Of a stretch of 64,000 nucleotides of DNA, positions 50,441 to 61,040 are shown in pieces. The notes below the pieces were generated by a model. The model was not told where the DNA came from and ran no database searches. It saw nothing but the letters and a program-made list of their open reading frames with translations. Source of the DNA: Humidesulfovibrio sp. (GTDB lineage: Bacteria; Desulfobacterota; Desulfovibrionia; Desulfovibrionales; Desulfovibrionaceae); contig NZ_JAVHLD010000004.1 in NCBI RefSeq assembly GCF_031082295.1, forward strand, positions 117,216 to 181,215, written 5' to 3'. Numbering within the stretch: the stretch's first letter is position 1; each line of letters begins with the position of its first letter. A program made the position numbers and the translations under genes.

Positions 50441-51001
50441 TCATTCAAGTTGTAACCAATTTTTATAGAAATTGTACAGATAATTCCCGCCGGAAAAAAC
50501 CGTAAGGGCAAGAGCCACATACAGCAGTATCATGCCCACCGGGTGCGGATCGAAGCCGAAAAGCGGGTAGTGGGCCAAGAGCGGCACCAGGGCCAAGCTC
50601 TGGGTGATGGTCTTGAGCTTGCCCAGTGAATCGGCGGCGATGACAACGCCCTTGTCCGCCGCAACGCCTCTCATGCCGGTGACGGCCAACTCGCGACAGA
50701 CAATGACGACCACTATCCACGCTGGCACCCAGGAGAGTTCCACAAGCATGATCAGAGAGGAACCGATGAGCAGCTTGTCGGCTAGGGGATCAAGAAACTT
50801 GCCGAGGTTGGTGATGAGGTTCTGACGACGAGCCACATAGCCGTCGGCCATGTCCGTGAGCGAGGCCAGAATGAACACGCCTGAGGCCAGATAAGCCGAA
50901 AGGACGGTCTGGTGGGAGTGCTCGAGGCTCAACAGAACCACGATGACCGGCACCGCGAACACGCGCGCGATGGTCAGCATGTTGGCCAGATTCAAATTCA
51001 C
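50441..51001 (-). CDS. pgsA: CDP-diacylglycerol-glycerol-3-phosphate 3-phosphatidyltransferase
   Basis: A 186-residue membrane enzyme making phosphatidylglycerol phosphate. The CDP-alcohol phosphotransferase signature is 'DMADGYVARRQNL' followed by 'GKFLDPLADKLL'. Four or so hydrophobic helices follow. The start is GTG 51001 ('MNLNLANMLTIARV'), 21 bases after the mrp stop. Confidence 0.94.
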   Translation of the reverse strand: MNLNLANMLTIARVFAVPVIVVLLSLEHSHQTVLSAYLASGVFILASLTDMADGYVARRQNLITNLGKFLDPLADKLLIGSSLIMLVELSWVPAWIVVVIVCRELAVTGMRGVAADKGVVIAADSLGKLKTITQSLALVPLLAHYPLFGFDPHPVGMILLYVALALTVFSGGNYLYNFYKNWLQLE

Positions 51002-51022
51002 GATGCCCTACTCCCCATGTTC

Positions 51023-51907
51023 CTAGCGATGCACGGTGGACGCGGCTTCAAGGCTTGACTGCGCGGCCTTCGCCACACGCTCGCCAAGGGCCAGCAAGGC
51101 GTCCTTGGCTGGGCTTTCGGCGTCGAGCAGCACAACGGGGGTACCCAGATCACAGGCCACAACGGTGGCGGGATCAAGCGGAATGGCCCCGAGGAACTCC
51201 AGGCCATACTGCTCCGCCAGGGCTTTTCCGCCGCCCTTCTTGAACAGGTTGATGGACTTGCCGCAGTGCGGGCAGGCGAGTCCGCTCATGTTCTCAACCA
51301 CGCCAAGGATGTTGGCCTGGGCGTATTGAAGGAAATTGATGGCCTTGCGCACGTCGGCCAGGGAGACCTCCTGCGGGGTGGTGACAACCACGGCCAGCGC
51401 CTCGGGGATGAGCTTCAGCACGGTCATGGGCTCGTCGCCGGTGCCCGGGGGCGAGTCAACCACCAGAAAGTCCAGCTCGCCCCACTGCACGTCGGAGATG
51501 AACTGGCGGATGGCCGAGGTCTTCATGGGCCCGCGCCAGAGCACGGCCTGGTCCGGGTCAAGCAGCAGGGACTCCATGGACACCACATGCAAATTGTCGC
51601 TGTGACGCTTGGGGTGGATTTCGCTGTTCTTGCCGGTTTCAAGCTGGCCCGTGAGGCCGAGCAGGCGCGGCACGCTGGGGCCGTGGATGTCCACGTCCAT
51701 GAGCCCCACCTTGAAGCCCATCCTGGCCAGTGCCGCGGCGATGTTCACGGAAATGGAGCTTTTTCCCACCCCGCCCTTGCCGCTCATGACAAAAAGCTTG
51801 TAGCGGATACGCTCCAAGGCCTTGACGATACGCTGGTCCTGCAGGGCGATCTTGCCGCTGCCAAGACTTGAGGAAGGAGAACAGGAACCACCGGTGCAAG
51901 AACTCAC
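51023..51907 (-). CDS. Mrp/NBP35-family Fe-S carrier ATPase
   Basis: A 294-residue P-loop ATPase that binds and delivers Fe-S clusters. Walker A is 'VMSGKGGVGKSSISVNIAA' and the cluster-binding CxxC is in 'MSGLACPHCGKSINLF'. I chose GTG 51907, 7 bases after GGAG; a TTG two codons earlier is too close to it. The N-terminus has two more cysteines ('SSCTGGSCSP'). A good promoter is just upstream, so it heads the pgsA...tsaD run. Confidence 0.93.
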   Translation of the reverse strand: MSSCTGGSCSPSSSLGSGKIALQDQRIVKALERIRYKLFVMSGKGGVGKSSISVNIAAALARMGFKVGLMDVDIHGPSVPRLLGLTGQLETGKNSEIHPKRHSDNLHVVSMESLLLDPDQAVLWRGPMKTSAIRQFISDVQWGELDFLVVDSPPGTGDEPMTVLKLIPEALAVVVTTPQEVSLADVRKAINFLQYAQANILGVVENMSGLACPHCGKSINLFKKGGGKALAEQYGLEFLGAIPLDPATVVACDLGTPVVLLDAESPAKDALLALGERVAKAAQSSLEAASTVHR

Positions 51908-51947
51908 GGTCAAACTCCAAACGTAATTTTTGGGCTATTAAAAAACA

Positions 51948-51976
51948 ATTATGGCTGATTTCGCCCCGCGTGTAAA
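51948..51976 (-). promoter_or_regulatory. candidate promoter for the mrp-pgsA unit
   Basis: On the minus strand TTTACA (51976-51971), a 17-base spacer and CATAAT (51953-51948). Both boxes match 5 of 6 consensus bases. It lies about 40 bases before the start codon. Confidence 0.6.
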
Positions 51977-52009
51977 TCATCGCGCGCCGAACGCCTCGGC
52001 AACGATACA

Positions 52010-52654
52010 TTACCAGCCGTGGGCCCCCACGAGATCGACGAACTGCACGTTGCAGACGTCTCGGCGCTCGATCCTGCCTCCCTTCTTCTCGATGAGCATC
52101 AGGGACTGGACCCTCCGCGCCGGGCCGACGGGCATGACCAAGCGGCCGCCCTCCGCCAGCTGATCCACAAGGGGTTGCGGCACTTCCGGCCCGCCCGCCG
52201 TGACCATGATGCGGTCAAAGGGCGCGATGGAAGGCCAGCCCAGGGTGCCGTCGTCGAGCTTCACATGAACGTTGAACAGCCCCATGGCCCGCAACCTGTC
52301 GCGTGCGGCTTCGCACAGCTTCGGGATGCGCTCCACCGTGTGCACGTCCGCCCCGAGCTTGGCCAGGACGGCGGCCTGATAGCCGGAGCCGGTGCCGATC
52401 TCCAGAACCTTCATGCCTTGCTCAACCTTGAGCAGTTCGGTCATGAGCGCAACGATATATGGCTGGGAGATGGTCTGCCCCTCGCCAATGGGCAGGGGAT
52501 TGTCCATGTATGCTTTCTTGGCCATGGCCTCCTCCACGAAGAGGTGCCTGGGCAGCTCGCGCATGACGGCAAGGAGACGAGGGTCCGTGATGCCGCGCGC
52601 GACGATTTGCTCGTCCACCATGCGCTCGCGCATTCTTCGTGGGTCAACCCGCAT
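52010..52654 (-). CDS. pcm: protein-L-isoaspartate O-methyltransferase
   Basis: A 214-residue repair enzyme that methylates isoaspartate with SAM. '[19 protein letters not shown]' is the SAM motif, with '[19 protein letters not shown]' and '[20 protein letters not shown]' diagnostic of the family. ATG 52654 has GGGAGAGGG upstream. It ends about 100 bases before the mrp start and is divergent from the CBS gene. Confidence 0.95.
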   Translation of the reverse strand: MRVDPRRMRERMVDEQIVARGITDPRLLAVMRELPRHLFVEEAMAKKAYMDNPLPIGEGQTISQPYIVALMTELLKVEQGMKVLEIGTGSGYQAAVLAKLGADVHTVERIPKLCEAARDRLRAMGLFNVHVKLDDGTLGWPSIAPFDRIMVTAGGPEVPQPLVDQLAEGGRLVMPVGPARRVQSLMLIEKKGGRIERRDVCNVQFVDLVGAHGW

Positions 52655-52831
52655 AAAGCCCTCTCCCTGAAACGAATTTACTGTAATTCGTGCACACGTG
52701 CTGAGCATTTTTCCCCGACCAAGTCAACACGCAGTTGCGGCACCGCCCTTGACAGGGCGCGGCTTTCCTGAAAAAAATCTAAAGAAGTGCTGAGCGGAAT
52801 TGCCCAAGCATGTCAATCTGGAGGAGCACCC

Positions 52832-53278
52832 ATGTTCAAGATAAGCGAACTCATGACCTCACCGGTCTACTCCCTCAGGGAGACGGACACCCTCCAAAGC
52901 GCACGGGTGCTCATGGAGCAGAAGCGTATACGCCACATCCCCATCACCACTGGCAACAACATCTTCCGAGGTCTCATCACCAACCGCGACGTGCTGGCCA
53001 ACACCATCTCGCACCTGGCGGACATCGACCAGGCCACTCAGAACGAGATCGACGCAGGCATCCCCTTGCAGGAGATCATGCGCACGGACGTTCGCACCGT
53101 CTCCCCCGACGATGCGGTAAAGGAAGCGGCCAACATCCTTTATCACAACAAGTACGGCTGCCTGCCGGTGGTGGACAACGACAAGCTCGTGGGCATCATC
53201 ACCGAGGCCGACTTCCTGCAGCTCACCATCCAGCTTCTGGAAGCCATGGACCAGGCGGAAGCCAACACCAAATCCTGA
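52832..53278 (+). CDS. CBS-domain pair protein
   Basis: A 148-residue protein of two CBS motifs (about 1-60 and 75-135): 'LMTSPVYSLRETDTLQSARV' and 'IMRTDVRTVSPDDAVKEAAN', the second ending 'LPVVDNDKLVGIITEADFLQ'. Such pairs bind adenosine nucleotides and act as energy sensors. ATG 52832 has GGAGGAGC upstream. The target is unknown. It is followed by an M23 peptidase after 58 bases. Confidence 0.9.
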   Translation: MFKISELMTSPVYSLRETDTLQSARVLMEQKRIRHIPITTGNNIFRGLITNRDVLANTISHLADIDQATQNEIDAGIPLQEIMRTDVRTVSPDDAVKEAANILYHNKYGCLPVVDNDKLVGIITEADFLQLTIQLLEAMDQAEANTKS

Positions 53279-53336
53279 CGCCAACTCTATTTGCAAGGAC
53301 GGCTGATCCCGTCTTCACCAGCGAGGACTTCTCCAC

Positions 53337-54665
53337 ATGGACAAGAAAGGTTCCAGCGCCTTTTTGCGCAATGCTTTTATACTTCTCCTGCTCACCCTTG
53401 TCGGCCTTGGCGTCTTCGCCTACATCCGCGACGGCAGCCAGCCCGTCCTGAGCCTTGCCCCGCAGAGCGATGTGGCCTCCTACAATACCGACTTCACGCT
53501 GAAGATCACTGCCAACAAGATCGGACTGAAAAACTTCTCCATCTCGGTCTCCCAGGACGGCAAGTCGGTGGACTTCCTTGAGCGCACATTTGCCGACAAG
53601 CCCATGGAGCACACCGAGGTCTTCCGCCTCCCGCGCGAGTCCGGCTTCAAGGAAGGTCCGGTCGAGTTGACGGTCGTGGTGCGCACCCACTCCCTGCTCT
53701 CCTTCATCGGTCGCGGCAAGGTGAGCATCGTGCGCAAGCTTACCCTCGACCTGACGCCGCCGCGCGTCACCGTGAACCAGGGCGTGCACAACGTGAACCA
53801 GGGCGGAGCCGGAGCGGTCAGCTTCACGGTTACCAAGCCTGTCGCCCGCGTGGGCGTGGCTGTGGGCGACTACTTCTTCCCGGCCTACCAGCAGAAGTCC
53901 GGCGACTACTTCTGCTTCTTCGCCATGCCCCACGAGATGCTGCCCACCAACTTCAAGCCGCGCATCATCGTGCGCGACATGGCCGGCAACGAGGCCACCC
54001 AGACGCTCTACATCTACGCGATCCCCAAGGAATTCAAGTTCGACAAGCTGAACGTTTCCGACGAGTTCCTGAACGACAAGATGAGCCAGTACTCGGCCCA
54101 GTACCCCACGGAACAGTCCCCACTGGACATCTACAAGCGCGTGAACAACGAGCTGCGCAAGCAGAACGAGGGCGAGCTGAAGCGCATTGGCCAGGAGACC
54201 GCAGCCACCCCGCTGTGGACCGGCCCCTTCCTGCGCCTGCCCAACGCCGCCGGGCGCGCCGGTTTCGGCGACCAGCGCGACTACTTCTACAACGGCATGA
54301 AGATCGACCACCAGACGCATCTGGGCGTCGACCTCGCCAGCCTCGCCAACGCGCCTGTGCCAGCGGCCAACGACGGCAAGGTCGCTTTCGCCGGGTTCTT
54401 CGGCATCTACGGCAACTGCGTCATCATCGACCACGGGCTTGGCCTGCAGAGCCTCTACTCGCATCTGGATTCCATCGACGTGGCACTAGGCGCTGACGTG
54501 AAACGCGGCCAGTTCATCGGCAAGACCGGCACTACCGGCCTTGCTGGCGGCGACCACCTGCACTTCGGCATCCTCATCAGCGGCGTGCAGGTGAGCCCGG
54601 TGGAGTGGTGGGACGAGCACTGGATCAAGGACAACGTGCTGAAGCACTTGAACAGGCAGCAGTAA
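53337..54665 (+). CDS. M23 (LytM-type) peptidoglycan endopeptidase
   Basis: A 442-residue protein anchored by an N-terminal helix (about 12-29, 'AFILLLLTLVGLGVFAY'), with a beta-rich region (about 35-270) and a C-terminal LytM domain (about 310-425). Zinc ligands are in 'HLGVDLASLAN' (H and D) and 'GGDHLHFGI'. Both pairs are intact, so it is likely an active peptidase rather than an EnvC-type activator. A terminator follows. Confidence 0.9.
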   Translation: MDKKGSSAFLRNAFILLLLTLVGLGVFAYIRDGSQPVLSLAPQSDVASYNTDFTLKITANKIGLKNFSISVSQDGKSVDFLERTFADKPMEHTEVFRLPRESGFKEGPVELTVVVRTHSLLSFIGRGKVSIVRKLTLDLTPPRVTVNQGVHNVNQGGAGAVSFTVTKPVARVGVAVGDYFFPAYQQKSGDYFCFFAMPHEMLPTNFKPRIIVRDMAGNEATQTLYIYAIPKEFKFDKLNVSDEFLNDKMSQYSAQYPTEQSPLDIYKRVNNELRKQNEGELKRIGQETAATPLWTGPFLRLPNAAGRAGFGDQRDYFYNGMKIDHQTHLGVDLASLANAPVPAANDGKVAFAGFFGIYGNCVIIDHGLGLQSLYSHLDSIDVALGADVKRGQFIGKTGTTGLAGGDHLHFGILISGVQVSPVEWWDEHWIKDNVLKHLNRQQ

Positions 54666-54671
54666 AAAGAA

Positions 54672-54698
54672 AAGGCCGGGTTTCCCCGGCCTTCTTCA
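54672..54698. terminator. bidirectional terminator between the M23 gene and lon
   Basis: AAGGCCGGG (54672-54680) pairs with CCCGGCCTT (54685-54693) around a 4-base loop. The minus strand ends in TTTTCTTTTT, so it suits lon best; the plus strand ends CTTC and is weaker. Confidence 0.8.
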
Positions 54699-54718
54699 TT
54701 CCAAGCGATGGTCAGCGG

Positions 54719-57181
54719 CTAGTGCGTGGGCCGCTGGTACTCTTCCTTCACCAGCAGGTCGGAGAGCGGGGAGATGTTGTCCCGCCCGCAGAAGATGGAG
54801 CAGGAGCTGTCGCCCATGAGCGCGCGCTCCAGCACCTCGTCCACGTTTTCGACAGGAACGACCTTGAGGTCCTTGAGGATCTCGTCAGGCACTTCCTTCA
54901 GATCCTTCTCGTTCTCCGCCGGGATGAGCACCATGCTGATAAGCCCACGATGCGCCGCAAGCAGCTTCTCGCGCAGGCCGCCGATGGGCAGCACGCGCCC
55001 GCGCAGGGTGATCTCTCCGGTCATGGCCACATCATTGCGCACAGGGATGTTCAAGAGCGCGGAGACGATGGCCGTGGCCAGCGCAACGCCCGCCGAGGGG
55101 CCATCCTTGGGGGTGCCGCCCTCGGGCACGTGCACGTGGATGTCGATCTCCTTGTGGAAGTCGCGCTTGAGGCCAAAGAGGTCCGAGCGCGAGCGCAGAT
55201 AGGACAGGGCCGCGCGGGCGGACTCCTGCATCACGTCGCCCAGCTTTCCGGTGATCTCCACCTTGCCCGAGCCGTTCATGATCACAACCTCGATCATGAG
55301 GATTTCGCCGCCCATCTGGGTCCAGGCCAGGCCGGTGCAGACTCCCACCTGGGCCTTGTCCTCGCGCTCCTCGTGGCGGTGCTTGGGGATGCCCAGGTAA
55401 GTGGCCACGCTCTGCTTGCTCACGGCGACGGACTTCACGCCGTCGTCCGCTTCCTTGGACTCCACGATCTTCATGGCCGACTTGCGGCAGATGGCGGCGA
55501 TCTCACGCTCAAGGTTGCGCACGCCGGCCTCGCGGGTGTAGCGGCGGATGACCTCGAGGATGGCGTTGTCCGAGAGGCTCAGGTTCTCCGCGGTGAGGCC
55601 GTGCATTTCGCGCTGCTTGTCCAGCAGGAACTGCTTGGCGATCTTGAGCTTTTCCGTCTCCAGGTAGCCCGGCAGACGGATGATCTCCATGCGGTCGCGC
55701 AGCGGCAACGGGATGGAGTCGAGCGTATTGGCGGTGGTGATGAAGAAGACCTTGGACAGGTCGTAGTCCAGGTCCAGGTAGTGGTCGTTGAAGGCGTAAT
55801 TCTGCTCCGGGTCGAGGACTTCGAGCAAAGCCGAGGACGGATCGCCCCGGAAGTCCATGCTCATCTTGTCCACTTCATCCAGGCAGATCACGGGGTTGTT
55901 GAACTTGCAGCGCCTAAGCGAGTGGATGATCTTGCCCGGCAGCGCGCCAACGTACGTGCGGCGGTGGCCGCGAATTTCGGCCTCGTCGCGCACGCCGCCA
56001 AGAGACAAGCGCACGAACTCACGGTCCATGGCCCGGGCGATGGACTTGGCGATGGAGGTCTTGCCCACGCCCGGAGGGCCGACAAAGCACAGGATCGGGC
56101 CCTTCATGGCCTTCACCAGGCTCATGACGGCGATGTACTCCAGGATGCGTTCCTTGGGCTTCTCCAGGCCGTAGTGGTCCTGGTCGAGTATGGCGCGCGC
56201 CTTGGCGATGTTCAGCTCGGTATCCTTGTAGACGCCCCAGGGCAGGTCGAGGATCCAGTCCACGTAGTTGCGCACCACGGTGTATTCCGCGCTGGAGGGC
56301 TGCATCTGCTTGAGCTTGCGGATCTCCTTGACCACGCGCTCGCGCGACTCGTCCGGCATGACCTTCTCGCCGAGGCGCTTCTCAAGGTCGGCTGCCTCGG
56401 CGGCCGGATCGTCCTCGCGTCCCATCTCCTTGTGGATGGCCTTCACCTGCTCATTCAGGTAATATTCACGCTGGTTCTTCTCCATCTGGCCCTTGACGCG
56501 GCCCTTCACCCGCTTCTCGATGGACGCGATCTCGATTTCTCCCAGGAGCAGTTCGTAGACGTACTCAAGGCGCAGCGTGGTGTTGCTGATCTCCAGCGCG
56601 CGCTGCTTGCGTTCGAAATCGACCTTGAGGTGCGGCATGATGGCGTCGGCCAGGGCGCCGGGCTCGCGCAGGGCGGCCATGGCCAGGATGGACTCGGGCG
56701 CGATCTTCTTGTTGCCACGGGCGTAGACCTCAAGGGACTCGGTGACGGAACGCACCAGAGCCTCTCCCTCGGCCATATTTCCGGGGATGTCGTCCAGACG
56801 GTCCACGCGAACCTCCGGAAACTCCTTGCCCTCTCCCTCGGCGGGCTCGACGAGTGTCCAGTTTGCCCTGTACAGCCCTTCGAAGAGCACCTTGATGGTG
56901 CCGTCGGGCAGGCGCAACATCTGCAGGATGCGGCTCACGGTGCCGACTGCGAACAGGTCGCCCGGTTCGGGCCGCTCTTTCTCCGGCAGCTTCTGCGTCA
57001 CTAGGAAGATGTGCTTGTCGTTGACGGCGATGGCGCTCTCAATGGCCTTGATGGAGGCATCGCGCCCAACGAAAAGCGGCACGATGGATTTGGGGAACAT
57101 GACCACTTCGCGAAGGGACATGAGCGGCAGGTGGGATTCCTCCGGCAGAAGTTCCCGTTCAAGTTCGTCGTACTGAGACAT
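54719..57181 (-). CDS. lon: ATP-dependent protease Lon
   Basis: An 820-residue AAA+ serine protease. N-terminal substrate domain, Walker A '[18 protein letters not shown]', and the protease domain with the catalytic Ser in '[14 protein letters not shown]' and Lys in '[13 protein letters not shown]'. ATG 57181 ('[10 protein letters not shown]') has AAGGAG 7 bases upstream; an ATG five codons earlier overlaps that site. It is the last gene of tig-clpP-clpX-lon and also has its own promoter. Confidence 0.97.
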   Translation of the reverse strand: MSQYDELERELLPEESHLPLMSLREVVMFPKSIVPLFVGRDASIKAIESAIAVNDKHIFLVTQKLPEKERPEPGDLFAVGTVSRILQMLRLPDGTIKVLFEGLYRANWTLVEPAEGEGKEFPEVRVDRLDDIPGNMAEGEALVRSVTESLEVYARGNKKIAPESILAMAALREPGALADAIMPHLKVDFERKQRALEISNTTLRLEYVYELLLGEIEIASIEKRVKGRVKGQMEKNQREYYLNEQVKAIHKEMGREDDPAAEAADLEKRLGEKVMPDESRERVVKEIRKLKQMQPSSAEYTVVRNYVDWILDLPWGVYKDTELNIAKARAILDQDHYGLEKPKERILEYIAVMSLVKAMKGPILCFVGPPGVGKTSIAKSIARAMDREFVRLSLGGVRDEAEIRGHRRTYVGALPGKIIHSLRRCKFNNPVICLDEVDKMSMDFRGDPSSALLEVLDPEQNYAFNDHYLDLDYDLSKVFFITTANTLDSIPLPLRDRMEIIRLPGYLETEKLKIAKQFLLDKQREMHGLTAENLSLSDNAILEVIRRYTREAGVRNLEREIAAICRKSAMKIVESKEADDGVKSVAVSKQSVATYLGIPKHRHEEREDKAQVGVCTGLAWTQMGGEILMIEVVIMNGSGKVEITGKLGDVMQESARAALSYLRSRSDLFGLKRDFHKEIDIHVHVPEGGTPKDGPSAGVALATAIVSALLNIPVRNDVAMTGEITLRGRVLPIGGLREKLLAAHRGLISMVLIPAENEKDLKEVPDEILKDLKVVPVENVDEVLERALMGDSSCSIFCGRDNISPLSDLLVKEEYQRPTH

Positions 57182-57204
57182 GCTCTGCTCCTTCAAGACT
57201 GCAC

Positions 57205-57222
57205 CCCCGGTTCAGTCCGGGG
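57205..57222 (-). promoter_or_regulatory. hairpin in the lon leader
   Basis: CCCCGG (57205-57210) and CCGGGG (57217-57222) form a 6-bp GC stem with a 6-base loop about 8 bases upstream of the lon ribosome site. A second repeat, CGTATG-CC-CATACG (57226-57239), overlaps the expected transcription start and could be an operator. Confidence 0.4.
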
Positions 57223-57243
57223 AAGCGTATGCCCATACGGGCA

Positions 57244-57271
57244 AAGATAAGCGCCCGCTGGCTCAAGTCAA
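57244..57271 (-). promoter_or_regulatory. candidate promoter for lon
   Basis: On the minus strand TTGACT (57271-57266), a 16-base spacer and TATCTT (57249-57244). It resembles the tRNA-Leu promoter of this window (TTGACA, TATCTA). Confidence 0.55.
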
Positions 57272-57326
57272 CGCCTGCCGCCGCGGCGCGACGCGGTGTC
57301 CAGGCGCACGTTGGCTCAAGGCGCGA

Positions 57327-58574
<1,248 letters not shown>

Positions 58575-58583
58575 GGATGCACC

Positions 58584-59186
58584 TTATGCCTTCTTGAGCA
58601 CGGCGTCGCGCTTGGTCATGATCTTGTCGATGATGCCGTAATCCAGGCCTTCCTGCGCAGTCATGAAATAATCACGCTCGGTGTCCTTTTCAATGCGCTC
58701 CATGCTCTGCCCGGTGTGGGAGGCGAGGATGCCGTTCAGGGACTCGCGCATGCGCAGAATCTCCCGCGCCTGGATGCCGATGTCCGTGGCCTGCCCCTGT
58801 GCGCCGCCAAGGGGCTGGTGGATGAGGATGCGGCTGTGCGGCAGGGCGTAGCGCATGCCTTTTTCACCGGCGCACAGCAGCAGCGCGCCCATGCTTGCCG
58901 CCTGGCCCATGCACAGGGTGGCCACGGGCGGGGCGATGTACTGCATGGTGTCGTAGATGGCCATGCCCGCGGTGACTGAGCCGCCTGGAGAGTTGATGTA
59001 CATGTAGATCTCCTTTTCCGGGTCCTCGGACTCCAGGAACAGGAGCTGGGCGCAGATGAGGCTGGCCACATGGTCGTCGATGGCGCTGCCGAGGAGGATG
59101 ATGCGGTCCTTGAGCAGGCGGGAATAGATGTCATAGGCGCGCTCTGTGCGGCCGGTGGTCTCGATGACAATGGGGACTGCGGGCAT
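58584..59186 (-). CDS. clpP: ATP-dependent Clp protease proteolytic subunit
   Basis: A 200-residue serine protease that forms a 14-mer chamber. The catalytic triad is S98 in '[12 protein letters not shown]', H123 in '[10 protein letters not shown]' and D172 in '[10 protein letters not shown]'. It works with ClpX (next gene) and ClpA (33179-35560). GGAG lies 7 bases before the ATG. Confidence 0.97.
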   Translation of the reverse strand: MPAVPIVIETTGRTERAYDIYSRLLKDRIILLGSAIDDHVASLICAQLLFLESEDPEKEIYMYINSPGGSVTAGMAIYDTMQYIAPPVATLCMGQAASMGALLLCAGEKGMRYALPHSRILIHQPLGGAQGQATDIGIQAREILRMRESLNGILASHTGQSMERIEKDTERDYFMTAQEGLDYGIIDKIMTKRDAVLKKA

Positions 59187-59325
59187 GTGGTCGGCTCCTT
59201 GTGGCCCCGCCAGCGACTGGCGGAATCGGATTCATGCGCAAAGGCCTTGCGGCCAAGATTCATACTGGCAAATGCCGTCGCGTCCAGTTGCCGCCGCCCC
59301 TCTGGGCTTGGGCATGAACGCTTTC

Positions 59326-59376
59326 CGAAAAACGACGCGCGGCGACCCGAACGAATGAAGCCCGGACCGCCGCGCG
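59326..59376 (-). terminator. terminator or attenuator between tig and clpP
   Basis: On the minus strand CGCGCGGCG (59376-59368) pairs with CGCCGCGCG (59344-59336) over a 23-base loop and is followed by TCG and T5. It lies about 40 bases after tig. The 231-base gap otherwise holds no gene; a clpP promoter is not obvious. Confidence 0.55.
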
Positions 59377-59417
59377 GATATTCCGTCGGCTGGGAAGGGT
59401 CGTCAGTCTCCCCTGCC

Positions 59418-60815
59418 CTATTCCTTGGGGGCTTCGGTCTTGGCGGTCTTGGCCTTCGCCTTCTTGGGCTTGGCGGCCGCCTTCTCTCCGTCCTTCTCGT
59501 CAGCAGCGGAGGATTGCTTTACCTCAGAGGCCTCAACTTCGTTCTTTTCCGCCCTGGTGTAAATGTACTCTATGGACTTGTCGGCCAGCAAGCGGTCCTT
59601 GAGGGGGAAAATGAGGTTGTTCTCCTCGTAGTACTGCTTCACGGAGAGCAGATCCTGACGGTTCTGCATGGCCACCTGGGTCAGCGCGGCGTCGATTTCC
59701 TCGCTGGTGACCTCGAAGTTCTCCTTCTTGGCCACGGCCAGGAGCAGGATCTCTCCACGCGCGGCCTCTTCGGCCTGGGCGCGCACGCTCTCGCGCAGCT
59801 CCTCAGGAGTCTTCTTCAGGGATTCGAGGCTCTTGCCCTGCTTGTCGAGCCTGTGCTCAAGGTCGGCCAGGAGGCGGTCGATGCGGTTCTCCACCAGGCT
59901 CGGCGGCAGGTCGAAGGAGACCTGGGCCAACAGCTGGTCAAGCAGCTTCTTCTGGGCAACCGATTTGTTCAGCTGCTGGCGGCTCTGCATGTACGACTGG
60001 ACAATGGCCTCACGCATCTTCTCGACGGATTCGAAACCGCCCGCCTTCTTGGCCACCTCGTCGGTGAGCTCGGGCATGATCTTTTCCTTGATGGCGTGCA
60101 GGGTGGCGCGCATGGTCAGGGTCTCGCCGGCCATGGCGGGGTTGATGAAGTCCTCGGGGAAGACAACCTCACACTCGCCCTTCTCGCCGGTCTTGAGCGT
60201 CTTCAGCATGGCCTCGAACTCGGGCAGGGCCTGCTTCTGGCCAAGCTGCAGCTCGAAGTTCTCGGCCTGGATGCCCTGGAAGATCTTGTCGTCCTTGTAG
60301 GCGCCAAAGGTGATGATGACGATGTCGCCGTCGGTGGCGGGGCGCACTTCGGTGATGGGGCGCACGGTGGCGGCGTTCTCAAGAACGCGCTGCTCGACCT
60401 CGCGGACTTCCTCGTCCTTGACCTCGGCCTTTTCCACGTCGACCTTGAGGCCCTCGTAGTTCGGCAGGTCGAAGTCAGGGGCGACCTCGAAGCTGATGGT
60501 GTAGTTGTACTCCTCGTCACGCACCAGATCCTTGCTGTCCACGTCAAGGCGGGAAAGCGGCATGAGCTTCAGGGTGCTGAGGATCTCGTTGATCTGATAG
60601 TTGATGAGGTCCGTGGTGGCCTCGGCATAGATCTGCGAGCGGAACTTGGACTCGACCACGGAGGACGGGGCCTTTCCGCGGCGGAAGCCCTTGATCTCGT
60701 AGCGATGACGGTAGAGGGCCACACCGGCGGCCAGGGCCGCGTTCACTTCCTCGGCCGGAACCGTGACGTTGATTTTGCGTGTAACCGGGGAGAGTTCTTC
60801 AACTTTGTAGTCCAT
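59418..60815 (-). CDS. tig: trigger factor
   Basis: A 465-residue ribosome-bound chaperone. Ribosome-binding loop 'GFRRGKAPSSVVESKF' in the N-terminal domain, an FKBP-type PPIase domain (about 150-240), and a helical C-terminal domain ending in a Lys/Ala-rich tail ('AAAKPKKAKAKTAK'). The long tail is unusual but common in this clade, as I recall. GGAGG lies 11 bases before the ATG. It follows tRNA-Leu by 59 bases. Confidence 0.95.
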   Translation of the reverse strand: MDYKVEELSPVTRKINVTVPAEEVNAALAAGVALYRHRYEIKGFRRGKAPSSVVESKFRSQIYAEATTDLINYQINEILSTLKLMPLSRLDVDSKDLVRDEEYNYTISFEVAPDFDLPNYEGLKVDVEKAEVKDEEVREVEQRVLENAATVRPITEVRPATDGDIVIITFGAYKDDKIFQGIQAENFELQLGQKQALPEFEAMLKTLKTGEKGECEVVFPEDFINPAMAGETLTMRATLHAIKEKIMPELTDEVAKKAGGFESVEKMREAIVQSYMQSRQQLNKSVAQKKLLDQLLAQVSFDLPPSLVENRIDRLLADLEHRLDKQGKSLESLKKTPEELRESVRAQAEEAARGEILLLAVAKKENFEVTSEEIDAALTQVAMQNRQDLLSVKQYYEENNLIFPLKDRLLADKSIEYIYTRAEKNEVEASEVKQSSAADEKDGEKAAAKPKKAKAKTAKTEAPKE

Positions 60816-60874
60816 TGACTTGCAGTCCTCCTGAAGATGTCAGCCCGCTATGAACGCGGGTCGCGTTGTTTTGG

Positions 60875-60959
60875 TGGTGCGAGAGGGGAGACTCGAACTC
60901 CCACGGACTTAGCCGCTGGATCCTAAGTCCAGTGCGTCTACCAATTCCGCCACTCTCGC
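60875..60959 (-). tRNA. tRNA-Leu (anticodon TAG)
   Basis: An 85-base cloverleaf with acceptor GCGAGAG/CTCTCGC, anticodon stem CTGGA/TCCAG around loop CTTAGGA (anticodon TAG), a long class II variable arm, T-loop TTCGAGT and encoded CCA. It reads CUA and related leucine codons. Confidence 0.97.
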
Positions 60960-60972
60960 CAAAAAGTCCTGT

Positions 60973-61001
60973 TAGATAAGCGGGCGACTGGCCCCTGTCA
61001 A
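60973..61001 (-). promoter_or_regulatory. candidate promoter for tRNA-Leu and tig
   Basis: On the minus strand TTGACA (61001-60996), a 17-base spacer and TATCTA (60978-60973), 14 bases before the tRNA 5' end. No separate promoter is clear before tig, so this may drive both. Confidence 0.6.
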
Positions 61002-61040
61002 CCACGACCCGTGGGCAATGGCACGCAGAATCGGCGAATC

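Noticed and set aside
54605..57004. A 799-codon open frame opposite lon
   Set aside because: GC-rich third positions leave long antisense frames open; lon has full catalytic motifs on the other strand.
57182..57326. CIRCE or sigma-32 elements before lon
   Set aside because: No TTAGCACTC-N9-GAGTGCTAA repeat and no CTTGAA/CCCCAT pair at proper spacing.
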